Under the pieces are notes generated by a model, which worked only from the letters and a program-made list of their open reading frames with translations, ran no database searches and was not told where the DNA came from. Made by a program: the position numbers and the translations under genes. A stretch of 7,765 bases of DNA from an uncultured Porphyromonadaceae bacterium (GTDB lineage: Bacteria; Bacteroidota; Bacteroidia; Bacteroidales; Muribaculaceae), in contig CAMWLX010000158.1 of NCBI GenBank assembly GCA_947175225.1, forward strand, positions 1-7,765. Reading direction: 5' to 3'. Numbering within the stretch: the stretch's first letter is position 1; every line of letters begins with the position of its first letter. This document shows, one piece after another, positions 6,682-7,765 of this stretch.

Positions 6682-7697
6682 CGTATGAGGAAGCGGAATC
6701 TGTTGATATTCTTGAGTGCAACGCCAGTGCCGCGTGCTACAGCAGTCAACGGATCATCCGCTACTTTGAATTCGATATGGAACTTGTCTGTAAATCTCTT
6801 GTCAAGGCCTCTGAGAAGGGCTCCTCCACCTGCAAGGTAGATGCCGTTTCTGACGATATCGGCATAAAGTTCCGGTGGGGTCTGGTCAAGGGCTGCCAAA
6901 ATTGCAGTCTCCATCTTTGCGATAGTCTTCTCGATGCTATGTGCTACTTCCTCATGTGTCACAGCCACTTCCATTGGGAGGGCAGTCATCCTGTTAGGAC
7001 CTCTTACGATGAACGGTTCAGGAGGATTTTCAAGCTCAGTCAGGGCGCTGCCTACTTGAATCTTGATTCGTTCAGCCATAGAAGTGCCAATCTTAAGATT
7101 GTGGACGCGACCCATATGCTCCTGAATGTCGGCAGTAAGATCATTGCCTGCCACACGGATGCTCTTGTTGCTGACGATGCCACCGAGCGAAATAACAGCG
7201 ATTTCAGTGCTTCCGCCACCTATATCGACAATCATGTTGCCCTCCGGAGCCTCTACATCAAGACCTATACCAAGGGCTGCCGCCATTGGCTCGTAGATCA
7301 TAAATACGTCGCGACCTCCTGCATGCTCGCTTGAGTCGCGGACTGCACGAATTTCAACCTCAGTGGAGCCGGATGGAATGCAGACCACCATGCGAAGGCT
7401 GGGGGAGAACCAGCGACGTTTGCTATTGACCATCTTCACGAGTCCGCGTATCATCTGCTCAGCAGCATTGAAGTCGGCGATCACACCGTCGCGCAGAGGG
7501 CGTATGGTGCGGATGCCTGGAGGCTCCTTGCCTTCCATTTGATGGGCATCCTCGCCTACAGCGAGAAGTTTGTCGGTCTTATTGTCGATAGCCACTACAG
7601 ATGGCTGATTGACTACTATCTTATCTTTATGTATGATGATGGAATTGGCAGTGCCGAGATCCATCGCTATTTCCTGCGTCAATGAAAAAAGTCCCAT
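6678..7697 (-). CDS. mreB: Actin-like cell shape protein MreB
   Basis: MreB is the bacterial actin homologue that forms membrane-bound antiparallel filaments and directs lateral wall synthesis. The 339-residue protein has the full actin-fold nucleotide site: phosphate-1 loop DLGTANS (13-19), catalytic/polymerisation Glu in IYEPMAAALG (E136), phosphate-2 loop DIGGGSTE (158-165) and adenosine motif LAGGGALLRGL (288-298). The hydrophobic N-terminus MGLFSLTQ could be the membrane-binding segment. Length agrees with the family (E. coli 347). The ATG at 7695-7697 lies next to the DLGT region at the expected distance. No Shine-Dalgarno is visible. It is the first gene of the mre operon in this window; the 4-nt overlap with mreC shows co-translation. 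Bacteroides usually carry purH upstream, as I recall, but the window ends before this can be judged. Confidence 0.98.
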   Translation of the reverse strand: MGLFSLTQEIAMDLGTANSIIIHKDKIVVNQPSVVAIDNKTDKLLAVGEDAHQMEGKEPPGIRTIRPLRDGVIADFNAAEQMIRGLVKMVNSKRRWFSPSLRMVVCIPSGSTEVEIRAVRDSSEHAGGRDVFMIYEPMAAALGIGLDVEAPEGNMIVDIGGGSTEIAVISLGGIVSNKSIRVAGNDLTADIQEHMGRVHNLKIGTSMAERIKIQVGSALTELENPPEPFIVRGPNRMTALPMEVAVTHEEVAHSIEKTIAKMETAILAALDQTPPELYADIVRNGIYLAGGGALLRGLDKRFTDKFHIEFKVADDPLTAVARGTGVALKNINRFRFLIR

Positions 7698-7721
7698 ATG
7701 ATATTTAATCAGTTATTGGGG

Positions 7722-7737
7722 TGAAACTGTTGAAACT
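7722..7737 (-). repeat. Tandem AGTTTCA repeat in the mreB leader
   Basis: On the minus strand AGTTTCA occurs twice, separated by AC (start-to-start 9 nt), 25-40 nt upstream of the mreB ATG. The surrounding 68 nt (7698-7765) contain no TAnnTTTG box on the minus strand and no clear terminator. All three minus-strand frames are open at the window edge, with stops at 7737-7739, 7709-7711 and 7705-7707, so the end of an upstream gene may lie here but cannot be identified. The repeat may be a protein- or RNA-level control site, or chance. Confidence 0.25.
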
Positions 7738-7765
7738 CACTTTGATAAGGCCTTGAGAGGAGAGT

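Noticed and set aside
6642..7334. 230-codon plus-strand open frame antisense to mreB and mreC
   Set aside because: The opposite strand encodes MreB and the start of MreC with complete family motifs. The antisense product has no recognisable domain and its composition looks like a shadow of the real frame.
7737..7765. Possible 3' end of an upstream gene such as purH
   Set aside because: All three minus-strand frames are open at the edge and none of the short peptides can be recognised, so no partial gene is called.
1..7765. Mobile element, CRISPR array, phage or defence island
   Set aside because: No array-like repeats, no transposase, integrase or nuclease motifs, and no compositional break were seen; nearly all bases are used by conserved housekeeping genes.

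Overview
The window looks like core chromosome of a member of the Bacteroidales (Bacteroidota), possibly a Muribaculaceae- or Bacteroides-like gut anaerobe. The evidence is a Bacteroides-type TAnnTTTG promoter element, a DUF1599 gene followed by a DoxX-type 'BT_3928 family' gene, near absence of Shine-Dalgarno sequences, and mre/PBP2/RodA proteins of Bacteroidota type. Base composition is even, in the mid-40s % GC by eye. I see no mobile element, tRNA, rRNA or CRISPR array.

Region 1 (1-2076, plus strand) is a two-gene unit. A short leader holds a 12-bp perfect palindrome and a -7-like box. Next come a small soluble protein made of two tandem DUF1599 repeats and, 3 nt later, a membrane protein. 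The latter joins a DoxX/MauE-like membrane domain (DCGCFGD motif) to an extracytoplasmic domain that resembles thioredoxin but lacks CxxC. In Bacteroides, as I recall, this pair is followed by tpiA; here it runs straight into a convergent operon.

Region 2 (2005-7697, minus strand) is the complete elongasome operon mreB-mreC-mreD-mrdA-rodA, transcribed right to left. MreB filaments lie under the membrane. MreC and MreD connect them to the periplasmic transpeptidase PBP2 (MrdA) and to the SEDS glycosyltransferase RodA, so the operon supplies the machine for lateral wall synthesis and the cell is predicted to be rod-shaped. The genes are packed tightly: 4-nt overlap, 12-nt gap, 11-nt gap, 20-nt overlap. 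Both mrdA and rodA start with GTG. No catalytic motif is missing.

The two units collide tail to tail. The last 72 nt of the DoxX-type gene are antisense to the last 72 nt of rodA, leaving no intergenic terminator. The right end (7698-7765) is the mreB leader, with a short tandem repeat but no recognisable promoter.

Most of this window is ordinary conserved sequence and I see no clear new system. The points most worth a second look are the duplicated DUF1599 protein with an asymmetric second repeat, the convergent coding overlap, a roughly 110-residue multi-helix insertion in RodA, and the membrane/redox features of the DoxX-type protein.
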